Shown: positions 1-6,935 of the stretch, one piece after another
Numbering within the stretch: the stretch's first letter is position 1
Layout of the letters: each line of letters begins with the position of its first letter
DNA from: CADAWZ01 sp045114665
GTDB taxonomy: Bacteria; Vulcanimicrobiota; CADAWZ01
DNA length: 7,174 nt
Assembly: GCA_045114665.1 (NCBI GenBank)
Contig: JBGUKW010000262.1
Span: 1-7,174, forward strand
Direction of reading: 5' to 3'
Position numbers and translations under genes: made by a program
The notes under the pieces: generated by a model
Database searches by the model: none
What the model was told of the DNA's origin: nothing
The model's input: only the letters and a program-made list of their open reading frames with translations

Positions 1-263
1 TAAAGACAACTTCACAATTTAGAAAAGATTATAAAAAAATGAAAAAGCGTGGTTTAGACATGTCTTTATTAGAAAAAGTAATACAAGATTTATTAGAAGA
101 AAAAAAACTTGACATTAAATACAAAGATCATGCTTTAAATGGAGACTATATAGGTTTTAGAGAATGTCATATACAAACAGATTGGCTTTTGATTTATACA
201 ATAAATAACGAAGAATTAATATTAACAGCCTCTGCAACTGGCACTCATAGCGATTTATTTTAA
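1..263 (+). CDS. yafQ: YafQ-family type II toxin-antitoxin mRNA interferase, 5'-truncated by the window edge
   Basis: This is a ribosome-dependent mRNA endonuclease toxin of the RelE/YafQ superfamily. The frame is open from position 3 to the TAA at 261-263 (86 visible codons). Residues before the ATG at 39 (KTTSQFRKDYKK) match the usual YafQ N-terminus, so the gene starts upstream and only a few residues are missing; YafQ proteins are about 90 residues. Starting at 39 would remove the first strand and part of helix 1. The active-site set known from E. coli YafQ (H50, H63, D67, W68, H87, F91) is present: H in YKDHALNG, H in ECHIQTDW, D and W in TDW, and H and F in TGTHSDLF. The residue before TGTH is Ala, where many homologues, E. 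coli included, have Arg. The antitoxin (DinJ/RelB type) is expected just upstream but is not visible. The lipid synthase gene follows 21 bases downstream on the same strand. Family assignment is confident; toxin activity is inferred. Confidence 0.9.
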   Translation, partial: KTTSQFRKDYKKMKKRGLDMSLLEKVIQDLLEEKKLDIKYKDHALNGDYIGFRECHIQTDWLLIYTINNEELILTASATGTHSDLF

Positions 264-265
264 AA

Positions 266-269
266 AGGA
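266..269 (+). promoter_or_regulatory. Probable ribosome binding site (AGGA) of the synthase gene
   Basis: The best Shine-Dalgarno match before the ATG at 285 is AGGA within AAAAGGAT, directly after the toxin stop codon. The gap of 15 bases to the ATG is longer than the usual 5-9, so initiation may be weak or helped by ribosomes finishing the toxin frame. No ATG, GTG or TTG lies in frame between the toxin stop at 261 and 285. The protein beginning MKKSSYDIAIVGIGG fits a normal KS N-terminus, so 285 is the start. Confidence 0.5.
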
Positions 270-284
270 TTACAAAAAATAGAC

Positions 285-3200
285 ATGAAAAAGAGTAGTT
301 ACGACATAGCAATAGTTGGAATTGGTGGACTTTTCCCAGAATGTGAAGACCTCAAAGATTTTTGGGATATGATAGAAAATGGCAAATCTGCATTTAAACA
401 TGCCCCTAAAGATAGGTGGATTTTGGATTCATCTTCTGTAATATCTAAAGTAAAAACACCAAACAAAGCATTTACAGATATAGGAGCATTTATATCTGAA
501 GATACAATACAAAAATTATGTTCTAAATATGAAATTGAAGATGACAATCTCGATCCAGTATTTAAAATAACAGCAATAGCAGGAAAAATAGCATTTAAAG
601 AATGCAATTCATCATCAATATCTGCTGAAAAAGTAGGTGTTATTTTGGGAAGCATAGCACTTCCTACAGAGACATCAGAACAAATTTCTTTTGATTTGGC
701 TTTATCTGATTGCAAAAATATTTCTACAAATCCAATAAATTCACTTGTAAATTCACACACAGCTTCATTTTTGGCAAAAACAATAGGAGCAGAAGGCGAA
801 TCATTCACACTTGACGCAGCATGTGCTTCTTCACTCTATGCAGTAAAACTCGCATGCGATCGCCTTGTTGAAGGAAAAGCCGATATAATGCTTGCAGGTG
901 GAGTTTCAAGACCTGATTGCATGTACACATCAATAGGATTTACACAGTTATCCGCACTTTCTACAGACGGAATATGTGCTCCATTTGACAAAAAAGGCAA
1001 AGGACTTGTTACTGGTGAAGGTGCAGGAATCCTCTGTTTAAAAAGAGTTGAAGATGCAATAAAAGACGGAGACAAAATATACGGAGTTATAAAAGCAGTT
1101 GGTCTTTCAAATGACAGAGAGGGGAGCCTTTTAATGCCTTCACAAGAAGGTCAATTAAGAGCAATGAAAGAGGCTTATGAACAGGCAAATCTTCTGCCTT
1201 CTGACATAGATTTATTTGAATGTCATGCAACAGGAACACCCGCAGGTGATAAAGTTGAATTTGGAAGCCTTTGCAAATTGTTTTCTGATTTTAACTGCGA
1301 GAGAGAAAATAAAAAATCTGCTCTTGGAAGCGTAAAATCCAACATAGGACACCTTTTGACAGGAGCAGGTGGAGCTGGTCTTGTCAAAGTTTTACTTTCA
1401 ATGCAAAATGGCATTTTACCACCTATTGCAAATTATTCAACACCATCAATAGATATAGAAAATTCCCCTTTTTTTGTTCCAACAAAAGCTGAAAAATGGG
1501 ATTCAAAAACAAAAAGAGTGGCTGTAAGTGCATTTGGCTTTGGTGGAATAAATGCACATGTAATAATTGAAGAATATAAAAAAGAACTTTATGAAAATAA
1601 AAAAGCTCTCAATCCACAAAAAAATGATAAAAAAGTCGCAGTAGTCGGAATTGATGTGAGAGTTGGCAATGTAAATAATGCCTATGAGTTTGAAAAAATG
1701 AGAGCTAAAGGCAAATATCCTTCAAAAAGGACATTTGAAGACACAAAAATTCCATTTGGAAAAATAAAAATCCCTCCAAAAGAGCTTGATGAATCACTTC
1801 CACAACAAAAGGCAATGCTTCTTTCTGCAATTTCTGCAATGGCTGACGCTGACATCAAAAAAGAAGAATATGCCAAAGGCGGAGTTTTTATCGGAATCAA
1901 TTTTGATTTTTCAACAACAGATTTCTATGTTTCATGGAGAACTGGGGACAAAATCTTTTCAGAGCCATTAAATGCAAATAGAACAATGGGTGCTTTGGGA
2001 AGCATAACAGCAAGCAGAATAGCAAGAGAATTTGGCTTTGGCAAAAATTCACACACTGTTTCTGAATCTGAAAATGGCGGATTAGAAGCAGTTTCACTCG
2101 CTTTTGACTCACTTATAAATTTTGAAACAGATGTAGTCATTGCAGGCTGTACAGATATTGCCTCTGATGATAGATTTACTTTCTGTAAAAATATGATGTC
2201 AAAAAGAAATGACAAATTCTTTGATACATCTGTTTGTTTTGTCTTGAAAAGATATGATGACGCAATAAGAGATAAAAACAAAATATATGCAGTAATTGAC
2301 AATATCTCTAAAATATCAGCAAAAGAAAAAGAGAGACAAGAAAAAAGCTTTGTAAATGACAGTTATAAAGAAGTTAACCAAGACTTCATAGATTGCAGAG
2401 ACGAAAAAGAGAGTAACTGCAAAAATGGTGATTTGGAACTTGCTGAAAAATGTCTTTTCATAAAAGACAGATTTGAGCCTGTAAGTAAAACATATAGACT
2501 TTCAAATAGAATTGAAGGCAAAATAACAGATTCTGCAATCTCTTTTTCATCAATAACAAATAGAGGAATAAAAGTAGATATTTCAGAGCCACCATGTAAG
2601 CCTGAACATCTACATAATTTTCAAGAAAAAGAGATATTCTTCTTTGCCTCAACTACTGAGGAAGAACTGAAAAAAGATATAAATTCTGCACTTAAATTTT
2701 TGTCAGAAACAGATTTAACTTTTTCACAATCAGCACTATATCTTGAAAAAAACAGAGAAAAAGAAACTGACAAAGATTTATTCAGAGCAAGTATTTTAGC
2801 AAAAGACTTTGCAGAATTTAAGAAAATAGCAAATTCTTTTCCCAATCAGATAGAAGGTCTGACATATAACAATGGAAAATTTGCCGAAAAAGGAAAAATA
2901 GCATTTGTATTTCCAGGTTCAGGCAACCATTATGCAGGAATGGGAAAAGAGCTCGCTCTAAGATTTCCAAATGTCATGTATAAGGAACATGAAGAAAATT
3001 TGAGACTTAAAGATCAAATTCTTCCAAACTATTTTTGGACAAAAGAAAATTTAGATGATGTTTCAAACAATCATCCTGCACTTCTTCAAGGTCAGACAGC
3101 CATGTCTTCTATAGCCTCTGATTGTGTGGCAAATTTGGGAATAAAACCAAATGCCTCTATAGGCTATTCACTCGGTGAAATGGCAGGAATAACAGCTCTT

Positions 3201-6200
3201 AGAATATGGCATTCAAGAGATGAAATGATGGATAGATTAAATTCATCATCTCTATTTATAGATGACTTGGCTGGAGAATATAATTCAGCCAAAAAAGTTT
3301 GGAATATACCTGAAAATGAAAAAGTCGATTGGCTTACAGCTGTCATCGCTTGTAATTACAAGAAAGCTCAAAAAGTTATAGAAAAATATAACAGAGTATA
3401 TCTCCTCATAATAAATACTTATGAAGATTGTGTTATTGGCGGAGAGAGAAAACAAGTAGAGAAATGTGCAGAAGAGCTAAAATGTACGATAATTCCTATC
3501 GAAGGCGTAACTTCTGTCCACTGTGAAGTTTTAAAACCTGTTGCCCAGAAATACAGAGATCTTCACTACTTCCCTGCAGAAAATCCCAATAATATAACTT
3601 TTTACAGCACGGCATTAAAGAAAAGTTATGATATAACATCAGATAATATAGCTGACACAATATTAAAACAGGCATCTTATACAATAGATTTCCCTGCAAT
3701 TATAGAACAGGCTTGGAAAGACGGAATAAGAGCATTTATAGAAGTCGGTCCAAATTGTTCATGTACAAGAATGATAGATTCCATTTTGTCAGAAAAACCT
3801 CACTTTGCTGTATATGCGACAAAAGCTGGATTTTCTGAAATAGAGACATTCTTAAATATGTGTGCTGTTCTATTTGTAAATGGAATAGATTTTGAAAAAC
3901 TAAATCTGTTTGACAGAGATTTCAAAGAAACTAAAAAATCAAATCTGATGAAAATTTCTCTCTCAAAAAGAGCTTTTAGTGAAAAAAGTTCTGAATATTT
4001 AAAAAAGATAAATTCCAGCAAAACAATAGATCAAAGAGACAAGAAATTAAGCGGAGAAAAAGAAAATAAGCCTGTAATATCACAAAATATTAAAAACGAG
4101 CATGGAGAAAACTTTATAAATTTTAGAAACAAAGAAGTAAGTCAAAACGAATTAGGTAGAATATACAAGCAAGAGAGCAAAGAAAAAATGCCACGAATTG
4201 AAATTAAAACAGCAGATACAACAAACGATGTACTAAGAAAAATATTTGAAATGGAACAAAAGACTGCAGAAGCTCATGGCGAATTTTTGAACTTCTCACA
4301 AGATTTGATTTCTCTTGTTCTCGATTGCCCAACAAAAATTTCACAAAATATAACACTTGGCAAAGTCGCTCAAAAAGTAGAAGACAGAGACTACGAAATT
4401 AGTATAGACAAAGTCGATCGCAGAGATAAACAAGAGAGCCAAAAAGAAAATAATGTAAATGGCACAAATTACGAAGTTAGTATAGACAAAGTAAATTGCA
4501 GAAATAAAAATGTGAGCCAAGAGAAAAACTTTGTAGATGGCAATTACCAAACAAGTAGCAGAGATGAAATAGATCGCAGAAATAAGAACTCAAGTGACAA
4601 AAAGATATTTATGGATAGAGAGGCATGCATGGAGTTTGCCACAGGGTCTATTGGTAAAGTTTTGGGTAAAATGTTTGAGGAAATAGACCAATATCCTACA
4701 AGAGTAAGACTTCCTGATGAGCCATTAATGCTTGCAGATAGAATCTTAAGTGTTGCGGGTGAACCACTTTCTCTAAAATCAGGTTCTACAGTTACTGAAC
4801 ATGACATAAAAGAAAATGCTTGGTATTTGGACAATGGCATAATTCCTACTTGTATAGCCGTTGAAGCTGGTCAATCTGATCTCTTTTTATCTGGTTGGCT
4901 TGGCATTGACAAAAAGACAAAGGGATTAGCTGTCTATAGATTGTTAAATGCCTCAATTCAATTTCATGACCACCTTCCAAAAGTCGGTGAAACAATAAGA
5001 TATGAAATAAATATAGAACGCTTCTTTACACAGGGATCGGTCTGGCTGTTCTACTTCAATTTTGAAAGTTTTGTTGGCACTAAAAAATTGATGTCAATGA
5101 CAAATGGCTGTGCTGGCTTCTTCACACAAAAACAACTTGATGAAGGAAAAGGCATTATCCACACAGCCCTTGACTTACGCCCTGAAAAAGGATTGATAAA
5201 AGACGGATTTAAACCATTTGTCCCAATGTATGAAGAATCCTATGCAGACACCGAAATAGCCGAATTGAGAAAAGGCAAGATCTCGGCATGCTTCGGATCG
5301 TCTTTTGACTATATGGACTGTGATGAGCCATTGACATTGCCAAAACATAAATACATGAAACTTCTCGATAGGGTTATTAATTTAAATCCTACAGGTGGCA
5401 GATTTGGAATTGGTTCTATCGAATCAGAACTCGATATACATCCTGATGACTGGTTCTTGACCTGCCATTTCTCAGATGACAATGTCATGCCAGGTACATT
5501 GATGTATGAATGTTGCATGCACACACTCAGAATTTTCTTAATGAGAGCGGGTTGGATTGATTCAGCCAAAGATACTGTTTGGGAGCCAATACAAGGAGTT
5601 TCAAGCTCTCTAAAATGTAGAGGTCAGGTTATTGAATCAACTAAAAAATCATCTTTTAGAATCTCAATAAAAGAAATTGGCTATAACCCATATCCTTATG
5701 CAATAGCAGATGCCTTGATGTTTGCAGACGGAAAACCTATTGTCGAAATGCTGAACATGTCAATTCAATTAAAAGGCTCTTCTAAAGAACGCTTGGAAAA
5801 GATATGGAGAAATATTGGCAATGTTGGCAAAACTCCACAAAATGCAGTTTTTGACAATGCCTCAATAACTGCATTTGCTGTTGGCAATCCTTCAGAAGCA
5901 TTTGGAAGTAAATATGCAGTATTTGACAAAGATAGGATAATAGCAAGACTACCAGGTGATCCTTATAAATTCCTTGACAGAATTGTAAAAGTATCTGGTG
6001 AACAATGGGTAATGAAAACTCCTGCATCTGCCTCTGCACAATATGATATGAATGGTAATGAATGGTATTTTGAACAGAGTTCTTCATCATTAATGCCATT
6101 TTCTGTACTTCTTGAAGTTGCACTTCAGCCTTGCGGTTGGCTTGCTGCCTATGTCGGTTCTGCACTTACCGAAAATTTTGATCTGTCATTTAGAAATTTA

Positions 6201-6920
6201 GGTGGTTATGGTCATCTTGAAAGACCTGTAAACAAAAACACAAAGATATTACATACAGATGTAAAACTTGAAACAGTCTCAAAATCGGCAGGAATGGTCA
6301 TTCAAAATTACTTCTTTGATGTCTATGATGAAATAGGAAGTGTATATAAAGGTTGGACATATTTTGGCTTCTTCTCAAAAGAGGCACTAAAAAATCAAAT
6401 AGGTATATTGGACGCAAAAATTCCACCTGTAGGCAACGACAAAGAGGCAGAACGAAATATTATATATCCAGAACATAGAATATTGCCAAAATCTATGTTA
6501 AAAATGATAGATAATATAACAGTTTTTGCACCACATGGCGGTCCAAAGGGATTGGGTTATATTGAAGGAACTATGAAAGTAAGACCTTCAGATTGGTTCT
6601 TTAAAGCTCATTTCTATCAGGATCCAGTAATCCCTGGCTCATTAGGTCTTGAATCTATGATTTCATTGATGAAATACATGTCAATAAAATTCTGGAGTAA
6701 AGAAGCAGAAACATCAGAAGGCTTTATATCTCCATTATGTGAATGTAAACATTTGTGGACATACAGAGGTCAAGTCATTCCAAAAGATAATTTGGTAACA
6801 GTCAGAGTTTGGGTAACATCAAAATCAAATGATGACAAAGTAATTATATGTGACGGCTGGCTGTCTGTTGATGGTCGAAACATCTACAAATTCTCCAACT
6901 TCGCACTAAAAATGATGTAA
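285..6920 (+). CDS. PUFA/secondary-lipid synthase multidomain subunit, KS-CLF-AT-DH-DH (PfaB/PfaC-like fusion)
   Basis: This 2211-residue iterative polyketide/fatty-acid synthase subunit is probably cytosolic. Domains in order: KS (about residues 5-430) with triad C180 (DAACASS), H314 (ECHATGT) and H356 (SNIGH); a degenerate KS/CLF lobe (450-673) with Glu596 at the Cys position; AT (870-1209) with S962 (GYSLG) and H1079 (SVHCE); a charged, repeat-bearing linker (1210-1445); DH1 (1446-1831) with H1728/E1742; and DH2 (1882-2211) with H2109/E2123. The same order occurs in large PUFA-synthase subunits of some myxobacteria. In the marine gammaproteobacterial clusters AT is the separate PfaB and KS-CLF-DH-DH is PfaC. 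The C-terminal acylglycerolphosphate acyltransferase I recall from some myxobacterial versions is absent. No ACP (phosphopantetheine Ser motif), KR or ER is present, so PfaA-, PfaD- and PPTase-like partners must be encoded elsewhere. No signal peptide or membrane segment was seen. The frame is intact. It starts 21 bases after the yafQ-like gene and ends 15 bases before a terminator. The class is clear; the exact lipid product is not. Confidence 0.93.
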   Translation: MKKSSYDIAIVGIGGLFPECEDLKDFWDMIENGKSAFKHAPKDRWILDSSSVISKVKTPNKAFTDIGAFISEDTIQKLCSKYEIEDDNLDPVFKITAIAGKIAFKECNSSSISAEKVGVILGSIALPTETSEQISFDLALSDCKNISTNPINSLVNSHTASFLAKTIGAEGESFTLDAACASSLYAVKLACDRLVEGKADIMLAGGVSRPDCMYTSIGFTQLSALSTDGICAPFDKKGKGLVTGEGAGILCLKRVEDAIKDGDKIYGVIKAVGLSNDREGSLLMPSQEGQLRAMKEAYEQANLLPSDIDLFECHATGTPAGDKVEFGSLCKLFSDFNCERENKKSALGSVKSNIGHLLTGAGGAGLVKVLLSMQNGILPPIANYSTPSIDIENSPFFVPTKAEKWDSKTKRVAVSAFGFGGINAHVIIEEYKKELYENKKALNPQKNDKKVAVVGIDVRVGNVNNAYEFEKMRAKGKYPSKRTFEDTKIPFGKIKIPPKELDESLPQQKAMLLSAISAMADADIKKEEYAKGGVFIGINFDFSTTDFYVSWRTGDKIFSEPLNANRTMGALGSITASRIAREFGFGKNSHTVSESENGGLEAVSLAFDSLINFETDVVIAGCTDIASDDRFTFCKNMMSKRNDKFFDTSVCFVLKRYDDAIRDKNKIYAVIDNISKISAKEKERQEKSFVNDSYKEVNQDFIDCRDEKESNCKNGDLELAEKCLFIKDRFEPVSKTYRLSNRIEGKITDSAISFSSITNRGIKVDISEPPCKPEHLHNFQEKEIFFFASTTEEELKKDINSALKFLSETDLTFSQSALYLEKNREKETDKDLFRASILAKDFAEFKKIANSFPNQIEGLTYNNGKFAEKGKIAFVFPGSGNHYAGMGKELALRFPNVMYKEHEENLRLKDQILPNYFWTKENLDDVSNNHPALLQGQTAMSSIASDCVANLGIKPNASIGYSLGEMAGITALRIWHSRDEMMDRLNSSSLFIDDLAGEYNSAKKVWNIPENEKVDWLTAVIACNYKKAQKVIEKYNRVYLLIINTYEDCVIGGERKQVEKCAEELKCTIIPIEGVTSVHCEVLKPVAQKYRDLHYFPAENPNNITFYSTALKKSYDITSDNIADTILKQASYTIDFPAIIEQAWKDGIRAFIEVGPNCSCTRMIDSILSEKPHFAVYATKAGFSEIETFLNMCAVLFVNGIDFEKLNLFDRDFKETKKSNLMKISLSKRAFSEKSSEYLKKINSSKTIDQRDKKLSGEKENKPVISQNIKNEHGENFINFRNKEVSQNELGRIYKQESKEKMPRIEIKTADTTNDVLRKIFEMEQKTAEAHGEFLNFSQDLISLVLDCPTKISQNITLGKVAQKVEDRDYEISIDKVDRRDKQESQKENNVNGTNYEVSIDKVNCRNKNVSQEKNFVDGNYQTSSRDEIDRRNKNSSDKKIFMDREACMEFATGSIGKVLGKMFEEIDQYPTRVRLPDEPLMLADRILSVAGEPLSLKSGSTVTEHDIKENAWYLDNGIIPTCIAVEAGQSDLFLSGWLGIDKKTKGLAVYRLLNASIQFHDHLPKVGETIRYEINIERFFTQGSVWLFYFNFESFVGTKKLMSMTNGCAGFFTQKQLDEGKGIIHTALDLRPEKGLIKDGFKPFVPMYEESYADTEIAELRKGKISACFGSSFDYMDCDEPLTLPKHKYMKLLDRVINLNPTGGRFGIGSIESELDIHPDDWFLTCHFSDDNVMPGTLMYECCMHTLRIFLMRAGWIDSAKDTVWEPIQGVSSSLKCRGQVIESTKKSSFRISIKEIGYNPYPYAIADALMFADGKPIVEMLNMSIQLKGSSKERLEKIWRNIGNVGKTPQNAVFDNASITAFAVGNPSEAFGSKYAVFDKDRIIARLPGDPYKFLDRIVKVSGEQWVMKTPASASAQYDMNGNEWYFEQSSSSLMPFSVLLEVALQPCGWLAAYVGSALTENFDLSFRNLGGYGHLERPVNKNTKILHTDVKLETVSKSAGMVIQNYFFDVYDEIGSVYKGWTYFGFFSKEALKNQIGILDAKIPPVGNDKEAERNIIYPEHRILPKSMLKMIDNITVFAPHGGPKGLGYIEGTMKVRPSDWFFKAHFYQDPVIPGSLGLESMISLMKYMSIKFWSKEAETSEGFISPLCECKHLWTYRGQVIPKDNLVTVRVWVTSKSNDDKVIICDGWLSVDGRNIYKFSNFALKMM
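297..1574 (+). other. Ketosynthase domain (catalytically complete)
   Basis: Residues about 5-430 of the synthase form a full-length KS. It opens with YDIAIVGIGGLFP, the usual N-terminus of secondary-lipid KS domains, and ends with FGFGGINAHVIIEE. The nucleophile is Cys180 (codon 822-824) in LDAACASS. The catalytic histidines are H314 (codon 1224-1226, ECHATGTPAGD) and H356 (codon 1350-1352, KSNIGH). All three are in place, so decarboxylative condensation is expected. The Ala in ECHATGT is a mild departure from the GTGT of many KS domains. Confidence 0.92.
1632..2303 (+). other. Degenerate KS / chain-length-factor-like domain, apparently lacking its C-terminal lobe
   Basis: Residues about 450-673 restart a KS fold (KKVAVVGIDVRVGN) and run to a KS-like CFVLKRYDDAIRDKNKIYAV segment. 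At the nucleophile elbow the sequence reads VSESENGGLEAV, with Glu596 (codon 2070-2072) where KS1 has Cys180, so it cannot condense. The second-half landmarks (ECHATGT and NIGH) are missing. About 110 residues of charged, poorly conserved sequence fill the space before the KS-AT linker (KEIFFFASTTEEELKK, from residue 782). A structural CLF role with KS1 is inferred from PfaC-type proteins. Confidence 0.7.
2340..2435 (+). repeat. Distant copy of the linker repeat at the CLF-AT junction
   Basis: The residues RQEKSFVNDSYKEVNQ then DFIDCRDEKESNCKNGD follow the same plan as the AT-DH linker units: QEK-x-FV-[N/D], then a Tyr, then [I/V]-[D/N]-x-R-[D/N]-[K/E]-x-x-S, then [N/D]G. Bases agree too: caagaaaaaagctttgtaaa here and caagagaaaaactttgtaga at 4518 differ at few positions. 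It lies at residues about 686-717, where the CLF C-terminal lobe would be expected. Confidence 0.6.
2892..3911 (+). other. Acyltransferase domain, PfaB-like
   Basis: Residues about 870-1209. The domain starts KIAFVFPGSGNHYAGMG and has the nucleophile Ser962 (codon 3168-3170) in IGYSLGEMAG, with Tyr where malonyl transferases usually have His. The second catalytic residue is probably H1079 (codon 3519-3521, SVHCEVLKPV). A C-terminal FIEVGPNCSCTRM segment matches the usual EVGPG region. Counting 25 residues from the Ser, as in E. coli FabD (S92 to R117), gives Ser987 rather than the carboxylate-binding Arg, so malonyl specificity is doubtful. Confidence 0.82.
4026..4151 (+). repeat. Two further single copies of the linker repeat core
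   Basis: IDQRDKKLSGEKEN begins at 4026 and INFRNKEVSQNE at 4116. Both match the core [I/V]-[D/N]-x-R-[D/N]-[K/E]-x-x-S, 90 bases apart and in frame, within the AT-DH linker before the AHGEFL helix. They are more diverged than the tandem block, so common origin is likely but less certain. Confidence 0.55.
4389..4619 (+). repeat. Tandem triplicate repeat of about 26 codons in the AT-DH linker
   Basis: Three consecutive in-frame units lie at about 4389-4466, 4467-4541 and 4542-4619. They encode YEISIDKVDRRDKQESQKEN, YEVSIDKVNCRNKNVSQEKN and YQTSSRDEIDRRNKNSSDKK. The cores begin exactly 78 bases apart (4413, 4491, 4569). By hand count the first two units share about 58 of 75 bases, so DNA-level duplication is plausible, followed by divergence. 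The third unit is more diverged and carries a one-codon indel. Confidence 0.85.
4620..5777 (+). other. First FabA-type dehydratase unit (double hotdog)
   Basis: Residues about 1446-1831. The first hotdog holds TRVRLPDEPLMLADRILSV and AWYLDNGIIPTCIAVEAGQ, which lacks the catalytic His. The second holds DWFLTCHFSDDNVMPGTLMY with H1728 (codon 5466-5468), then E1742 fourteen residues later, the same spacing as H70-D84 in FabA. Glu in place of Asp resembles FabZ. Expected role: dehydration of 3-hydroxyacyl-ACP, possibly with double-bond isomerisation. Confidence 0.87.
5928..6917 (+). other. Second FabA-type dehydratase unit (double hotdog)
   Basis: Residues about 1882-2211. The first hotdog has RLPGDPYKFLDRIVKVSGE and NEWYFEQSSSSLMPFSVLLE, without a catalytic His. 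The second has DWFFKAHFYQDPVIPGSLGL with H2109 (codon 6609-6611) and E2123, again 14 residues apart. It ends at the stop codon with no appended domain. Paired DH units are a hallmark of PfaC-type proteins, where they are thought to act on different intermediates. Confidence 0.87.
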
Positions 6921-6935
6921 ATGTGTGAGTAAACT

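Larger units (their letters stand above)
3912..4619 (+). other. Charged AT-to-DH linker with a helical AHGEFL segment
   Basis: Residues 1210-1445 are rich in Lys, Glu, Asn and Ser, show no recognisable catalytic fold, and are probably largely disordered. One ordered element is visible: a helix-like segment (VLRKIFEMEQKTAEAHGEFL, ending near nt 4288) resembling the conserved ATxxHxxFL helix that follows AT in related synthases. The segment also contains five copies of the repeat described separately. I found no carrier-protein Ser motif here. Confidence 0.65.

Noticed and set aside
39..263. A 74-codon gene starting at the ATG at 39
   Set aside because: The frame stays open to the window edge and residues encoded at 3-38 match the YafQ N-terminus, so this ATG is internal.
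299..808. 169-codon reverse-strand open frame inside the KS region, and a 127-codon one at 5782-6165
   Set aside because: Both lie fully within a clearly real gene, show no recognisable protein features, and are expected shadows of the strong codon bias.
1618..1624. A7 tract in the KS-CLF linker (also T7 near 1469) as a phase-variation or frameshift site
   Set aside because: Runs of seven are common at this base composition, and the reading frame is intact across them.
4341..4550. Very hydrophobic reverse-strand frame resembling a small membrane protein
   Set aside because: It is the complement of the Lys/Asn/Asp-rich repeat codons, and its hydrophobicity and internal repetition are by-products of the repeat on the plus strand.
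3912..4619. Possible acyl carrier protein between AT and DH
   Set aside because: No phosphopantetheine attachment motif (D-S-L/I type) is present in the linker. The only DSI nearby (in RMIDSIL) belongs to the AT C-terminus.
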